DNA of 64,000 nt from Micromonospora lupini str. Lupac 08 (lineage in GTDB: Bacteria > Actinomycetota > Actinomycetes > Mycobacteriales > Micromonosporaceae), in NCBI RefSeq assembly GCF_000297395.2, contig NZ_HF570108.1:2015715-2079714 (forward strand), given 5' to 3'. A program made the position numbers and the translations under genes. Shown here in pieces: positions 17,986-26,751 of the stretch. A model generated the notes under the pieces. The model searched no databases and had not been told where the DNA came from. It was given only the letters and a program-made list of their open reading frames with translations. Numbering within the stretch: the stretch's first letter is position 1; every line of letters begins with the position of its first letter.

Positions 17986-19866
17986 ATGACCATGCGCAGC
18001 AGGCTGTGGGGACTGATATCCGCGCGTGCGAGCATCCTTCGCCTGATGCCCCGAGGGGGTTTCGGTCTCCTCGGCGCGCTCCTGGTGCTCAACCTGCTCC
18101 TCGCGGCACTGCCCATCGCGTTCGTCATCACGTCCAGCCTGGTGCTGGGCAAGGTGCCGGGGGCCGTCGACGGTGGCCTCGGTTCGACGGCGTGGCAGGA
18201 GTTGGTGCCGGTCTTCGCGGTGGCGGCAGGCATCTTCGTGTTGCAACAGGTGTTGGCCCCGGCCCAGCTCTCGCTGGGTGAGCTGCTCGCCCGGCGGATC
18301 GACGGCACCGTGGTGGACGACGTGATGCGGGCGTCGACGCGCAGCACCGGGGTCGCTCCGATGGAGGACCAGGCAGTCCTCGCCGACCTGCGCTACGCCG
18401 CCCGCGAGCTGGAGCACGGCCTGCAGATGTGGGGGCCGGGCAGCGCCTGCGCCGGCACGCTGGCGCTTGTCGCGCGGTACGGCCAACTGGTCGGCTACAC
18501 GGCCATCATCGGTGTCGTCTACTCCTGGTGGGCGGCCCTGGCGGTGGCCGTGACAGTGCTGTGGTTCCGCAACGTGCAGCGCGGCGGTCTGCGTCGCTAC
18601 GCCCACGCCCGGTTCAGCCTCATGCCCCAGCAGAACAAGGTGGAGTACGTCCGCAACCTGGCCGTGCAGGCGCCGGCGGGCAAGGAGATCCGGGTCTTCG
18701 GTCTGGCGAACTGGATGGACGGCGAGATGCGGTCGTCCTACCGCGCGTGGTTCACGCCGTTGTGGGCGGCGCGGCGGCGCGTCTACCTGTGGCCCGGTGT
18801 GTGGTCCACCGGGTTCAGCCTGATCGCCTGCGGGGCGATCTTCGCGACGATCGGGGCCACCGCGATCAACACGCTGACGCTCACCGAGTTCGTCCTGATC
18901 ATGCAGGCGGCGCTGGGCGCCATCCGGCTGTCGGTGTTCTACCCGGAGGCCGACCTGGAGACCGCGATCGGCACCGAGACCCACCGGGCGGTACGACGGT
19001 TCGCCGAGCACATCGACAGGTACACCGTGCTGGAGCCGACCGGCTCGGGCGCCCCGGCGCCGGAGCCGGTCAGCGAGATCCACTTCGATGACGTGTCGTT
19101 CCACTACCCCGGCCAGGACCGGCCGGTGCTCGACGGCCTGGACCTGCGCATCCCGGTGGGCAGTTGCACCGCGATCGTCGGTCTCAACGGCGCGGGCAAG
19201 ACGACACTGGTGAAACTTCTGGCACGGCTCTACGAGCCGGACAGCGGCGCCGTACGTCTCGACGGCGTCGACATCCGCGTGTTCGAGCTGTCGGAGTGGC
19301 GGGCCCGGCTCGCCGTGATCTTCCAGGACTACCTGCGCTACGAGTTCTCCGCAGCCGACAACGTGGCGTTCGGCGCGGTCGGCTCGGCCGACGATCGGGA
19401 CGGGGTCCGCGAGGCCGTGGCCGCGATGGGCCTGACCGAGGTGCTGACCTCGCTGCCCCGCGGCCTGGACACGCCGCTGGCCGCGCACGTCACAGGAGGC
19501 GCCGAGTTGTCCGGCGGCCAGTGGCAGCGGCTGGCGCTGGCGCGGGCGCTGTTCGCGCTGCGGCACGGCGCGTCGGTCGTCGTGCTCGACGAACCGACCG
19601 CGAGCCTCGACGTACGCGCCGAGGCGCAGTTCTTCGACCAGTTCGCGGCGCTCACCCAGGGCGCGACCACGTTGCTCATCTCCCATCGTTTCTCGACGGT
19701 CCGGCACGCCGACAAGATCGTGGTGCTGCACGACGGCCGGGTCGACGAGGAGGGCTCACACGACGAGCTGCTGGCGCGCAACGGGCGCTACGCCGAGCTG
19801 TTCAGGTTGCAGGCCAACCGCTTCGCCGACAACGCCGACTCGGACCGGGACGAGGTGCTGCTGTGA
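17986..19866 (+). CDS. ABC exporter half-transporter (TMD-NBD fusion), first of a pair
   Basis: A 626-residue fused exporter. About residues 25-320 form a six-helix transmembrane domain. The nucleotide-binding domain (about 360-600) has Walker A GLNGAGKTT, Q-loop FQDYLRYEF, signature LSGGQWQRLALARALF, Walker B VVVLDEPTASLD and switch ISHRFSTVRHADKI. It overlaps the second half-transporter by 4 nt (GTGA), so the two most likely form a heterodimer. No peptidase-C39 domain is present, so the cargo need not be a leader peptide. The glycosyltransferase and deacetylase genes downstream suggest a glycosylated cargo. Start: ATG with GGGAG upstream. Confidence 0.92.
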   Translation: MTMRSRLWGLISARASILRLMPRGGFGLLGALLVLNLLLAALPIAFVITSSLVLGKVPGAVDGGLGSTAWQELVPVFAVAAGIFVLQQVLAPAQLSLGELLARRIDGTVVDDVMRASTRSTGVAPMEDQAVLADLRYAARELEHGLQMWGPGSACAGTLALVARYGQLVGYTAIIGVVYSWWAALAVAVTVLWFRNVQRGGLRRYAHARFSLMPQQNKVEYVRNLAVQAPAGKEIRVFGLANWMDGEMRSSYRAWFTPLWAARRRVYLWPGVWSTGFSLIACGAIFATIGATAINTLTLTEFVLIMQAALGAIRLSVFYPEADLETAIGTETHRAVRRFAEHIDRYTVLEPTGSGAPAPEPVSEIHFDDVSFHYPGQDRPVLDGLDLRIPVGSCTAIVGLNGAGKTTLVKLLARLYEPDSGAVRLDGVDIRVFELSEWRARLAVIFQDYLRYEFSAADNVAFGAVGSADDRDGVREAVAAMGLTEVLTSLPRGLDTPLAAHVTGGAELSGGQWQRLALARALFALRHGASVVVLDEPTASLDVRAEAQFFDQFAALTQGATTLLISHRFSTVRHADKIVVLHDGRVDEEGSHDELLARNGRYAELFRLQANRFADNADSDRDEVLL

Positions 19867-21644
19867 GGGTCATGTTCTCCGGCGTCGGCAAGCTGCTGTC
19901 CGCGGCGTGGCGGATCGACGCGCGCAAGACGGTGGTCGCCACCTTCCTCATGCTGGCCCTGGCCGCGTCGGCGGCCCTGCTCGCCGTCGCGCTCGGCATG
20001 ATGACCGACGCGGTCATCGGCGGGCGCGCGACGGACGCGGCCGTGCTGGGCGCGGTGGTGGCCCTGCTCGCCATCCTGGCGCAGTCCTCGGGCCAGTTCG
20101 CCATGGTCGCGTACTTCGAGCTGTCCGAACTGATCGAACTGGACCTGCACCGGGAGTTGCTGGCGGTCTCCAACGGATCTGCGGGAATCGGCCACCACGA
20201 GCGTCCCGAGCAGGCCGACGAGCTCACCGTCCTGGTTCAGGACAGCGGGCAGTTCCGCAGCAGCATGGAGTCGCTGTTCCAGGCGGCGACCATGGTGCTG
20301 GCGGTCGTCCTGGGCGCGGCGATCCTGGCGTGGCAGAGCCCGTTGCTGTTGTTGCTCCCGGTGGCCGCGGCCGTGCCGTTGTTCACCGGTCGGCTGGCGG
20401 AGAGCGCTCTGGAGCGGGCCAAGACGGGTGTCGCCGAGCCGACCCGCGTGGCGCTCAACCTCTTCCAGGCCACGACCACCGCCCGCTACGCCGGCGAGCT
20501 GCGGGTGTTCGGCGTGGAGAAGGAACTACGCCAGCGGTACGCGAGCCTGTGGCGGACCGCCACCCGTGGTCTCTACGGTGCGCACCTCAGGGCGATGGCG
20601 CTCCGTGCGGCGGGTCAGGTCGTCTTCGGCCTCGCGTACGTCGGAGCGGTGTTGCTCGTCGTGCGCAACGCGATAGCCGGGCAGCAGAGCGTCGGCGAGG
20701 TGGTCCTGGTCATCGTGCTGGCCACCCAGGTCAACCAGCAGGTGACCGGCGCCGTCACGCAGTTGCAGCAACTGCAACGCCTCGCCAACACCTATCTACG
20801 GCTGGGGCGGCTGCGCGACGCGGTCGCCGGCGCCGGGTCCACCGCCGACCAGCCCGTCCCGGACCGGCTGGTCACCGGGATCGCCTTCGAGAACGTGAGC
20901 TTCAGCTACCCGAGCACCGATCGGCCGACGCTGCGCGATGTCGACCTGACCCTGGCCGCCGGCAGCACGGTGGCGATCGTCGGTGAGAACGGCGCCGGCA
21001 AGACGACCCTGGTGAAGCTGCTGTGCGGCTTCTACCAGCCCACGGCCGGCCGGATCCTCGTCGACGGTGTCGACCTGCGACGGCTGCCCGTCGAGCGGTG
21101 GCGCGAGCGGATGGCGGCCGGCTTCCAGGACTTCGTGCGGTACGAGATCCGGGCGCTCGAAGCGGTAGGTGTCGGTGACGTGACGCGGGTGTCGGACGAG
21201 GTCGCGGTCCACGACGCGTTGGTGAAGGCGCACTCCACCGACGTTCTGCGTGCCCTGCCGGACGGCTTGTCCACCCAGCTCGGCACGTCGTACGCCGATG
21301 GCGCCGAGCTGTCCGGCGGGCAGTGGCAGAAGCTCGCCCTGGGTCGGGCGCTCATGCGCGACAACCCGATGCTGCTGCTGCTCGACGAACCCACGTCGGC
21401 CCTCGATCCGCAGGCCGAACACGAGCTGTTCGAGCGCTACGCCGAACACGCGAGGCGCGCCAGTGCGCAGACCGGGGCGGTCACGGTGTTGATCTCGCAC
21501 CGCTTCTCCACGGCGCGCATGGCAGACAAGATCATCGTGGTCGGCGACGGGCAACTGCTCGAGGTCGGCGACCACGACACCCTGATGCGCGCCGGCGGCC
21601 CCTACGCCGAGATGTTCGCCATCCAGGCCAAGGCGTACAGCTGA
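19863..21644 (+). CDS. ABC exporter half-transporter, second of a pair
   Basis: A 593-residue fused exporter paired with the preceding gene. The transmembrane domain covers about residues 1-320. The ATPase domain has Walker A GENGAGKTT, Q-loop FQDFVRYEI, signature LSGGQWQKLALGRALM, Walker B LLLLDEPTSALD and switch His ISHRFSTARMADKI. Start taken as GTG 19863, which overlaps the upstream stop and has GAGG 7 nt before it; ATG 19872 is the alternative. Both halves have intact catalytic motifs, unlike heterodimers with one degenerate site. It is followed after 22 nt by the glycosyltransferases. Confidence 0.92.
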   Translation: MRVMFSGVGKLLSAAWRIDARKTVVATFLMLALAASAALLAVALGMMTDAVIGGRATDAAVLGAVVALLAILAQSSGQFAMVAYFELSELIELDLHRELLAVSNGSAGIGHHERPEQADELTVLVQDSGQFRSSMESLFQAATMVLAVVLGAAILAWQSPLLLLLPVAAAVPLFTGRLAESALERAKTGVAEPTRVALNLFQATTTARYAGELRVFGVEKELRQRYASLWRTATRGLYGAHLRAMALRAAGQVVFGLAYVGAVLLVVRNAIAGQQSVGEVVLVIVLATQVNQQVTGAVTQLQQLQRLANTYLRLGRLRDAVAGAGSTADQPVPDRLVTGIAFENVSFSYPSTDRPTLRDVDLTLAAGSTVAIVGENGAGKTTLVKLLCGFYQPTAGRILVDGVDLRRLPVERWRERMAAGFQDFVRYEIRALEAVGVGDVTRVSDEVAVHDALVKAHSTDVLRALPDGLSTQLGTSYADGAELSGGQWQKLALGRALMRDNPMLLLLDEPTSALDPQAEHELFERYAEHARRASAQTGAVTVLISHRFSTARMADKIIVVGDGQLLEVGDHDTLMRAGGPYAEMFAIQAKAYS

Positions 21645-21666
21645 CCGACCACACGAGGAGTAAGAC

Positions 21667-22902
21667 ATGGGCCACCGGATCCGGGTATCCGTCATCATCG
21701 CCACCTACAACCAGGCCGACCTGCTGGCCGAGACACTGCGCTACCTCGTCCGGCAGACGATTCCCACCGACGAGTTCGAGGTGATCGTCGGCGATGACGG
21801 GTCGACCGATCACACCGCCGAGGTGGCGCGGTCCTTCGCCGACACCCTGCAGGTCAAGTACGTCTTCCAGGAGGACCGGGGATTCCGCGCCGCCGCCGCC
21901 CGCAACGCGGCGGCCCGGCTCGCCGCAGGCGCGCTGCTGATCACTCTCGACACCGGCTCGATGGTCGGGCCGGACTTCCTCGCCGCGCACCTGGCCGCCC
22001 ACGAGGGCGGCGAGTCGCGGCGGGCGGTGATCGGCCTCAGCTACGGCTACAACCCGGAGGTGCCGACGGCGCGGGTGGACGACCTTCTCGCGCAGATGCT
22101 CCCGGAGACGGCGGTGGAGCGGTTCCGCGATCTGCCCGAATTCCAGGACGTCCGCCAGTCCTACTTCGCCGACTGCGACATGGACCTGAGCAGGCGGCTG
22201 GTGGCCTGGCAGGCATTCTGGACGCTGAACGCGTCGATGCGGACCGACGACTTCCGCCGGGTCGGCGGCTTCGAGGAGAAGTTCGAGGGCTGGGGCGGCG
22301 AGGACATGGAGCTGGCGCTCCGGCTGCAGCGCGCCGGCCTGACGATCGAGGTCGCGCCGGACGCCTGGGTCGTGGTGGCGCCGCACGAGCGCGACCACAA
22401 GGCCAACTTCGACGCGCTCTTCGTGAACATGCGGATGTTCCTGAGCAAGTTCCCGGAGCCGGTGGTGGAGCTGGGCCTGGGCGTGATGCTCGACAAGGGG
22501 GAGTTCTGGGCCTGGGAGCGGTCGTACCGCGAGCTTCTCGACTGGCGGGAGCAGACCGGCGGCCTGAGCGTCTCCGACGAGATCGCCAAGGCCCTGGCGG
22601 ACGTGCCGGCCGACGAGTCGGTCGCCATCATCGGGTGCGGCGCCGAGCTGCCCGAGTCGGTGACCGGCGCGATCCTCGTCGACTTCGACGACCAGCTCCT
22701 CGACCGTGCCGTGCGTTCGGGGGACCACAGCGGCTACCACGCCGTCGGGGTGCACACGCTGCTGGCCGACGACAGCGTCGACACGGTCGTCATCACCTCC
22801 CGGATGGCCGGCCTGTGGGGCACCTGGAGCGCGGAGATCCTGGCCGAGGCCGACCGGATCGGCCGGCGGACCATCGCGTACGCCGACCCGGCCACCCCGT
22901 GA
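21667..22902 (+). CDS. GT2 glycosyltransferase with extra C-terminal domain (copy 1)
   Basis: A 411-residue family-2 glycosyltransferase. The N-terminal GT-A domain (1-240) starts VSVIIATYNQADLL and has the nucleotide-sugar segment VGDDGSTDHTAEV, the acceptor-side motif WGGEDMELALRLQRAG, and a region typical of chondroitin-polymerase/polypeptide-GalNAc-transferase relatives. From about 300 a separate segment, VAIIGCGAELPESVTGAILV, looks like a small Rossmann-type domain of unknown role. It is closely similar along its whole length to the next gene, so they arose by tandem duplication. Start: ATG with GAGGAG upstream. Probably cytoplasmic. Sugar and acceptor unknown; context suggests it builds the exporter cargo. 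Confidence 0.9.
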   Translation: MGHRIRVSVIIATYNQADLLAETLRYLVRQTIPTDEFEVIVGDDGSTDHTAEVARSFADTLQVKYVFQEDRGFRAAAARNAAARLAAGALLITLDTGSMVGPDFLAAHLAAHEGGESRRAVIGLSYGYNPEVPTARVDDLLAQMLPETAVERFRDLPEFQDVRQSYFADCDMDLSRRLVAWQAFWTLNASMRTDDFRRVGGFEEKFEGWGGEDMELALRLQRAGLTIEVAPDAWVVVAPHERDHKANFDALFVNMRMFLSKFPEPVVELGLGVMLDKGEFWAWERSYRELLDWREQTGGLSVSDEIAKALADVPADESVAIIGCGAELPESVTGAILVDFDDQLLDRAVRSGDHSGYHAVGVHTLLADDSVDTVVITSRMAGLWGTWSAEILAEADRIGRRTIAYADPATP

Positions 22903-22950
22903 ACCCGTAGGCCAGTTCGAAGGGCTGAACCGACCATGCGAAGGAGAACC

Positions 22951-24228
22951 ATGCGCCACCGGCGGCGGGTATCCGTCATCATCGCGACCTACAACCAGGC
23001 CGACCTGCTGTCGGAGACCCTTCGGCAGCTCACCCGGCAGACGATTCCCACCGACGATTTCGAGGTGATCGTCGGCGACGACGGATCGTCCGATCACACC
23101 GCCGACGTCGTGCGCTCCTACGCCGACCTGTTGCACGTCACGTACTTCCATCAGGAGGACCGCGGGTTCCGGGTCGCGTCCGCGCGCAACGGCGCGGCCC
23201 GGATGGCGGTCGGCGCGCTGCTGGTCATTCTCGACACCGGGTCGATGGTGGGTCCGGATTTCCTCGCCGCGCACCTGGCCGCCCACGAGGGCGGCGAGTC
23301 GCGGCGGGCGGTGGTGGGGCCCAGCTACGGGTACAACCCGGACGTGCCGATGGCGGGGGTGGACGAGCTCCTCGCGCAGTTGCCTCCCGAGTTGGTGGTG
23401 GAGCGCTACCGCCACCTACCGGATTTCCAGGACGTGCGTCAGCCCTACTTCGTCGGCTGCGAGATGGACCTGAGGAGACGGTCGATCCCCTGGAAGGCCT
23501 TCTGGACCGGAAACTGTTCGGTCCGGATGGACGACTTCCGCCGGGTCGGCGCGTTCGAGGAGCGCTTCCAGGGCTGGGGTGGCGAGGACATGGAGCTGGG
23601 GTTCCGGCTGCACCGCGCCGGCCTGACGATCGAGCTCGCGGCCGAGGCGTGGGCGGTCGTCGCGCCCCACGACCGCGACCACAAGGCCAATTTCGACGAG
23701 CTGTTCGCGAACATGCGGGTCTTCCTGAGCAAGTTCCCCGAGCCCGCGGTCGAGATGGGTCTGGCCGTGATGGTGGAGAAGGGGGAGTTCTGGCAGTGGG
23801 AGCCGATGTACGTGGAGCTTCTCGACTGGCAGCAGCGGGCGCGTGGCCTGAGCGTCGCGGACGAGATCGCCCGCGCCCTGGCGGATGTGCCCGACGACGA
23901 GGCGGTCACCATCATCGGGTGCGGCGGTGAACTGCCCGCATCGGCGACCGGCGCGACAGTCGTCGACTTCGATCAGGAACTCCTCGACCGCGCCGTGCGT
24001 TCGGGGGACCACAGCGGCTACCACGCCCTCGGGCTGTACACGCCGCTGAGCGACGACAGTGCCGGCACGGTCGTCATCACCTCCCGGATGGCCGGCGTCT
24101 GGGACACCTGGGGGATGCAGATCCTCGCGGAGGCCGGCCGGATCGGCCTCCGGACGATCTCGTTCGTCGATTCGGTGGTGCCGGCCGCACATGCACAGGA
24201 AACCCAATTCGAAGGGAGAGCCGCATGA
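22951..24228 (+). CDS. GT2 glycosyltransferase with extra C-terminal domain (copy 2)
   Basis: A 425-residue paralogue of the preceding gene, with the same order of motifs: VSVIIATYNQADLL, VGDDGSSDHTADV, WGGEDMELGFRLHRAG, and the C-terminal IIGCGGELPASATGA domain. ATG 22951 is preferred over 22936 because AAGGAG lies just before it and because it aligns with the start of copy 1 (MRHRRRVSV against MGHRIRVSV). The 3' flanks of the two copies also share a TTCGAAGGG stretch, so the duplicated unit included the spacer. Its stop overlaps the deacetylase start by 4 nt. Two similar but diverged enzymes suggest successive transfers or different acceptors. Confidence 0.9.
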   Translation: MRHRRRVSVIIATYNQADLLSETLRQLTRQTIPTDDFEVIVGDDGSSDHTADVVRSYADLLHVTYFHQEDRGFRVASARNGAARMAVGALLVILDTGSMVGPDFLAAHLAAHEGGESRRAVVGPSYGYNPDVPMAGVDELLAQLPPELVVERYRHLPDFQDVRQPYFVGCEMDLRRRSIPWKAFWTGNCSVRMDDFRRVGAFEERFQGWGGEDMELGFRLHRAGLTIELAAEAWAVVAPHDRDHKANFDELFANMRVFLSKFPEPAVEMGLAVMVEKGEFWQWEPMYVELLDWQQRARGLSVADEIARALADVPDDEAVTIIGCGGELPASATGATVVDFDQELLDRAVRSGDHSGYHALGLYTPLSDDSAGTVVITSRMAGVWDTWGMQILAEAGRIGLRTISFVDSVVPAAHAQETQFEGRAA

Positions 24229-25046
24229 CAACGCTTGTGGTGTCGCCGCATCTCGATGACGCGGTGCTGTCCTACGGCGGCCACCTCGTCCAGTTGGTCG
24301 ACGCCGGCGAACACGTCGTCGTGTACACGGTGTTCGCCGGGAGTCCCGAGCCGCCGTACTCGCCGATCGCGACCGCCTTCCACGACCAGTGGGCGATCGT
24401 CGGTGATCCCGTGGCGGCGCGACGCGACGAGAACGCCGCGGCCCTCGCCACGCTCGGCGTCGATTCGCCGTACCTGTGCGGTCCGTTCCTCGACGCGATC
24501 TACCGCAGGTACGCGCACGGCGGCTGGGTGATCGACGACGAGAACCCGATGGATCACCACGCCGACGACGAGGACGACCTGGTCGCCGACATAGCCTCCG
24601 ACATCGAGCGGGTGATCGGTGAGTTCTCGGCCGACCGGGTCGTCACGTGCGCGGCGGTCGGCAATCACGTCGACCACCGGCGCACCCGCGACGCCGTCCT
24701 CGCCGCGGTAGCCAGGACCGACTCGCCGCTGTCACTCTGGGACGACTTCCCCTACCTCGCGTGGCCGGGAGTCAACGTCATGCCGGCGCTACCGCCGGGC
24801 GTGCGTGTGTCGGAGCCGGTGGCCGTCGCCATGAGTGAGAGCGAGTGGGCCCGCAAGCTCCGCGCGGTCGGCGCCTACGCGAGTCAGATCGCGATGCTGG
24901 AGAGTGGTGGCCAGACCATGAGCGAGCAGTACGCCGACGACTGCGCGAACCGTCGCGGCCACCACGGCGTCGACGGTTTCTACGAGACCGTCCGTGCGGT
25001 GCTGACGCTCACAGATTCCGCTCCACTTCGGTCAAGCGCTCACTGA
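24225..25046 (+). CDS. PIG-L/LmbE-family de-N-acetylase
   Basis: A 273-residue PIG-L superfamily protein. It has the zinc-binding motif SPHLDDAVLSYGGHL at residues 7-20 and the later GNHVDHRRTRDAV segment that supplies the third His. Family members remove N-acetyl groups from GlcNAc-linked substrates, as in mycothiol (MshB), GPI or lipoglycopeptide pathways. Translation is coupled to the upstream glycosyltransferase by an ATGA overlap. A reasonable model is that a GT2 enzyme adds GlcNAc and this enzyme deacetylates it. Its 3' end overlaps the convergent sigma factor gene by 38 nt. Confidence 0.9.
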   Translation: MTTLVVSPHLDDAVLSYGGHLVQLVDAGEHVVVYTVFAGSPEPPYSPIATAFHDQWAIVGDPVAARRDENAAALATLGVDSPYLCGPFLDAIYRRYAHGGWVIDDENPMDHHADDEDDLVADIASDIERVIGEFSADRVVTCAAVGNHVDHRRTRDAVLAAVARTDSPLSLWDDFPYLAWPGVNVMPALPPGVRVSEPVAVAMSESEWARKLRAVGAYASQIAMLESGGQTMSEQYADDCANRRGHHGVDGFYETVRAVLTLTDSAPLRSSAH

Positions 25047-26256
25047 GGAACGCGCGCTCGACGTCGTTGTCGGTCAGGGTCAGCGCCTCCTCGTAGGCCG
25101 TCCGGGCCTGCGACCACTGCCCCAACTGGCGCAGGAAGTCGGCCCGGGCGGCACTGAGGTATCCGTACGTGGCCAGGGCCGGATCGGCGAGCAGGGGATT
25201 CAGCGCGTCGAGGCCGGCGCGGGGGCCGTCGCGGAGCCCGATCGCGACGGCCCGGTTGAGATGGACCACGGGCGAGGGCCAGAGCCGGAACAGGGCGTCG
25301 TAGAGGGCGACGATCTGTGCCCAGTCGGTGTCCCGCCAGCTCGGCGCCTCGGCGTGCAGGGCGGCTATCGCGGCCTCCAGGGCGTACCGCGTCGGTGGCC
25401 GCCGGCGCAGCGCGTCGGTCACCAACGACCGGCCCTCGGCGATGAGCTGTCGGTCCCAGCGCGAGCGATCCTGCTCGGACAGCAGCACCAGCCGCCCGTC
25501 GGCGGACATGCGGGTGTCCTGGCGCGAGGCGTTGAGCAGCAGCAGCGCGAGAAGCGCGCTGATCTCGGCGTTTGTCGGCATGAGCAGATGCAGCATCCGG
25601 GCCAGGCTGATCGCGCTGTCCACCAGATCCTGGCGTACCAACTGCGCGCCGAGTGGCGCCGTGTGGCCGGTGGTGAAGATCAGGTGGACGACCTCCAGGA
25701 CGGCGCTCACCCGCTCCTCGAGCTGGTCCGGGCCCGGCACGCGATACGGGATGCGGGCCGCGGCGATCTTCTTCTTGGCCCGGGTGATCCGGGCTGCCAT
25801 GGTGGCCGGCTGCACCAGGAACGCGCGGGCGACCTCGGGCGTGGACAGCCCGCAGACCAGGCGCAGCGTCAGGGCGACCTGCGCCTCCCGGGCCAGTGCG
25901 GGGTGCGAGCAGGTGAAGATGAGGCGCAGCCGGTCGTCGACCAGGCCGTCCTCGGGGCCTGGCGTGGTCTCGTCGGCGACGAGCAGCGGCATCTTGCGAC
26001 GGAACACCGACTCGCGGCGCAGGACGTCGCGGGCCCGGTTGCGCGCGATGGTGGTCAACCAGGCACCCGGTCGGTCGGGGACGCCGGTCTCCGTCCAGGT
26101 CTCCAGGGCCTGTGCGAACGCGTCCTGCGTGCACTCCTCGGCGAGGTCGAGGTCCCGGGTCAGATGGGCCGTGGTGCTGAACACCTGGGCCCAGTCGCGG
26201 CGGTGCGCCTGGGCGACCGCCGCGACCACCTCGTCCTTCATCCGTGGGTCGGCCAC
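25009..26256 (-). CDS. ECF42-like RNA polymerase sigma factor with C-terminal TPR-type extension
   Basis: About 415 residues, twice the length of a normal ECF factor. Region 2 is near the N-terminus (DLDLAEECTQDAFAQALETW, then WLTTIARNRARDVLRR). Region 4 follows (ALTLRLVCGLSTPEVARAFL). A long helical extension, the DUF6596/SnoaL-free TPR-like part, ends YLSAARADFLRQLGQWSQAR. This is the ECF42 group, which has no anti-sigma factor and is encoded next to DGPF/YciI proteins, exactly as here. Start: GTG 26256, two nt after the stop of the DGPF gene; ATG 26241 is an alternative. Confidence 0.9.
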   Translation of the reverse strand: MADPRMKDEVVAAVAQAHRRDWAQVFSTTAHLTRDLDLAEECTQDAFAQALETWTETGVPDRPGAWLTTIARNRARDVLRRESVFRRKMPLLVADETTPGPEDGLVDDRLRLIFTCSHPALAREAQVALTLRLVCGLSTPEVARAFLVQPATMAARITRAKKKIAAARIPYRVPGPDQLEERVSAVLEVVHLIFTTGHTAPLGAQLVRQDLVDSAISLARMLHLLMPTNAEISALLALLLLNASRQDTRMSADGRLVLLSEQDRSRWDRQLIAEGRSLVTDALRRRPPTRYALEAAIAALHAEAPSWRDTDWAQIVALYDALFRLWPSPVVHLNRAVAIGLRDGPRAGLDALNPLLADPALATYGYLSAARADFLRQLGQWSQARTAYEEALTLTDNDVERAFLSERLTEVERNL

Positions 26257-26257
26257 G

Positions 26258-26614
26258 TCAGCCGTGGTCGACCACCGGGCGGATCTCCACACCGCTGTGC
26301 GAAGCGTGCACCTCGGGAAGCAGCGTCGCCATCGACAGGACCTCGTCCAGGTCGGTCGCCTCGATCAGGTAGTACCCGCCGAGTGCCTCCTTGGTCTCCA
26401 GGAACGGGCCGTCGGTCGTCTGGATCTGGCCCGTCGAGTCCGAGCGCAGCGTGGTGGCCGTGGGCGCCATCTCCAGCTGCTGGCCGTCGATGATCTGCGT
26501 GCCGGCCTTGGCGACGAACGCCTCGTGCGCCGCGTCGTGCGCCTTCCACTGCTTGTCGGTCATCGCGTCCCACTGCTGGGCGTCGCCGTAGATGAGGATC
26601 ATGTACTTGGCCAT
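26258..26614 (-). CDS. YciI/DGPF-domain protein
   Basis: A 118-residue protein, MAKYMILIYGD at the start and the family hallmark TTDGPFLETKEALGGYYLIE in the middle. DGPF proteins of this kind are the conserved genomic partners of ECF42 sigma factors and may sense the signal; their chemistry is unresolved. It is immediately upstream of the sigma gene on the same strand, in one operon. Start: ATG with AGGACA upstream. Confidence 0.9.
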   Translation of the reverse strand: MAKYMILIYGDAQQWDAMTDKQWKAHDAAHEAFVAKAGTQIIDGQQLEMAPTATTLRSDSTGQIQTTDGPFLETKEALGGYYLIEATDLDEVLSMATLLPEVHASHSGVEIRPVVDHG

Positions 26615-26751
26615 GTCTCATGTCCTGTCGTGTGCCGGCCCCCTGGGTGGTGGCCTCTACATTACGACGGGTCGCGCGGGCGGTAGATCGACAGCAGCGA
26701 CGAAAATCTGGGCCCGGGCGGTCCGGCACGTGTCCCGCCGGCTGACCCGGT

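Noticed and set aside
21667..24228. Assigning the two GT2 enzymes to enediyne glycosylation
   Set aside because: Enediyne sugars are attached by GT1-type (GT-B) enzymes; these are GT-A family-2 proteins in a separate operon with an exporter pair.
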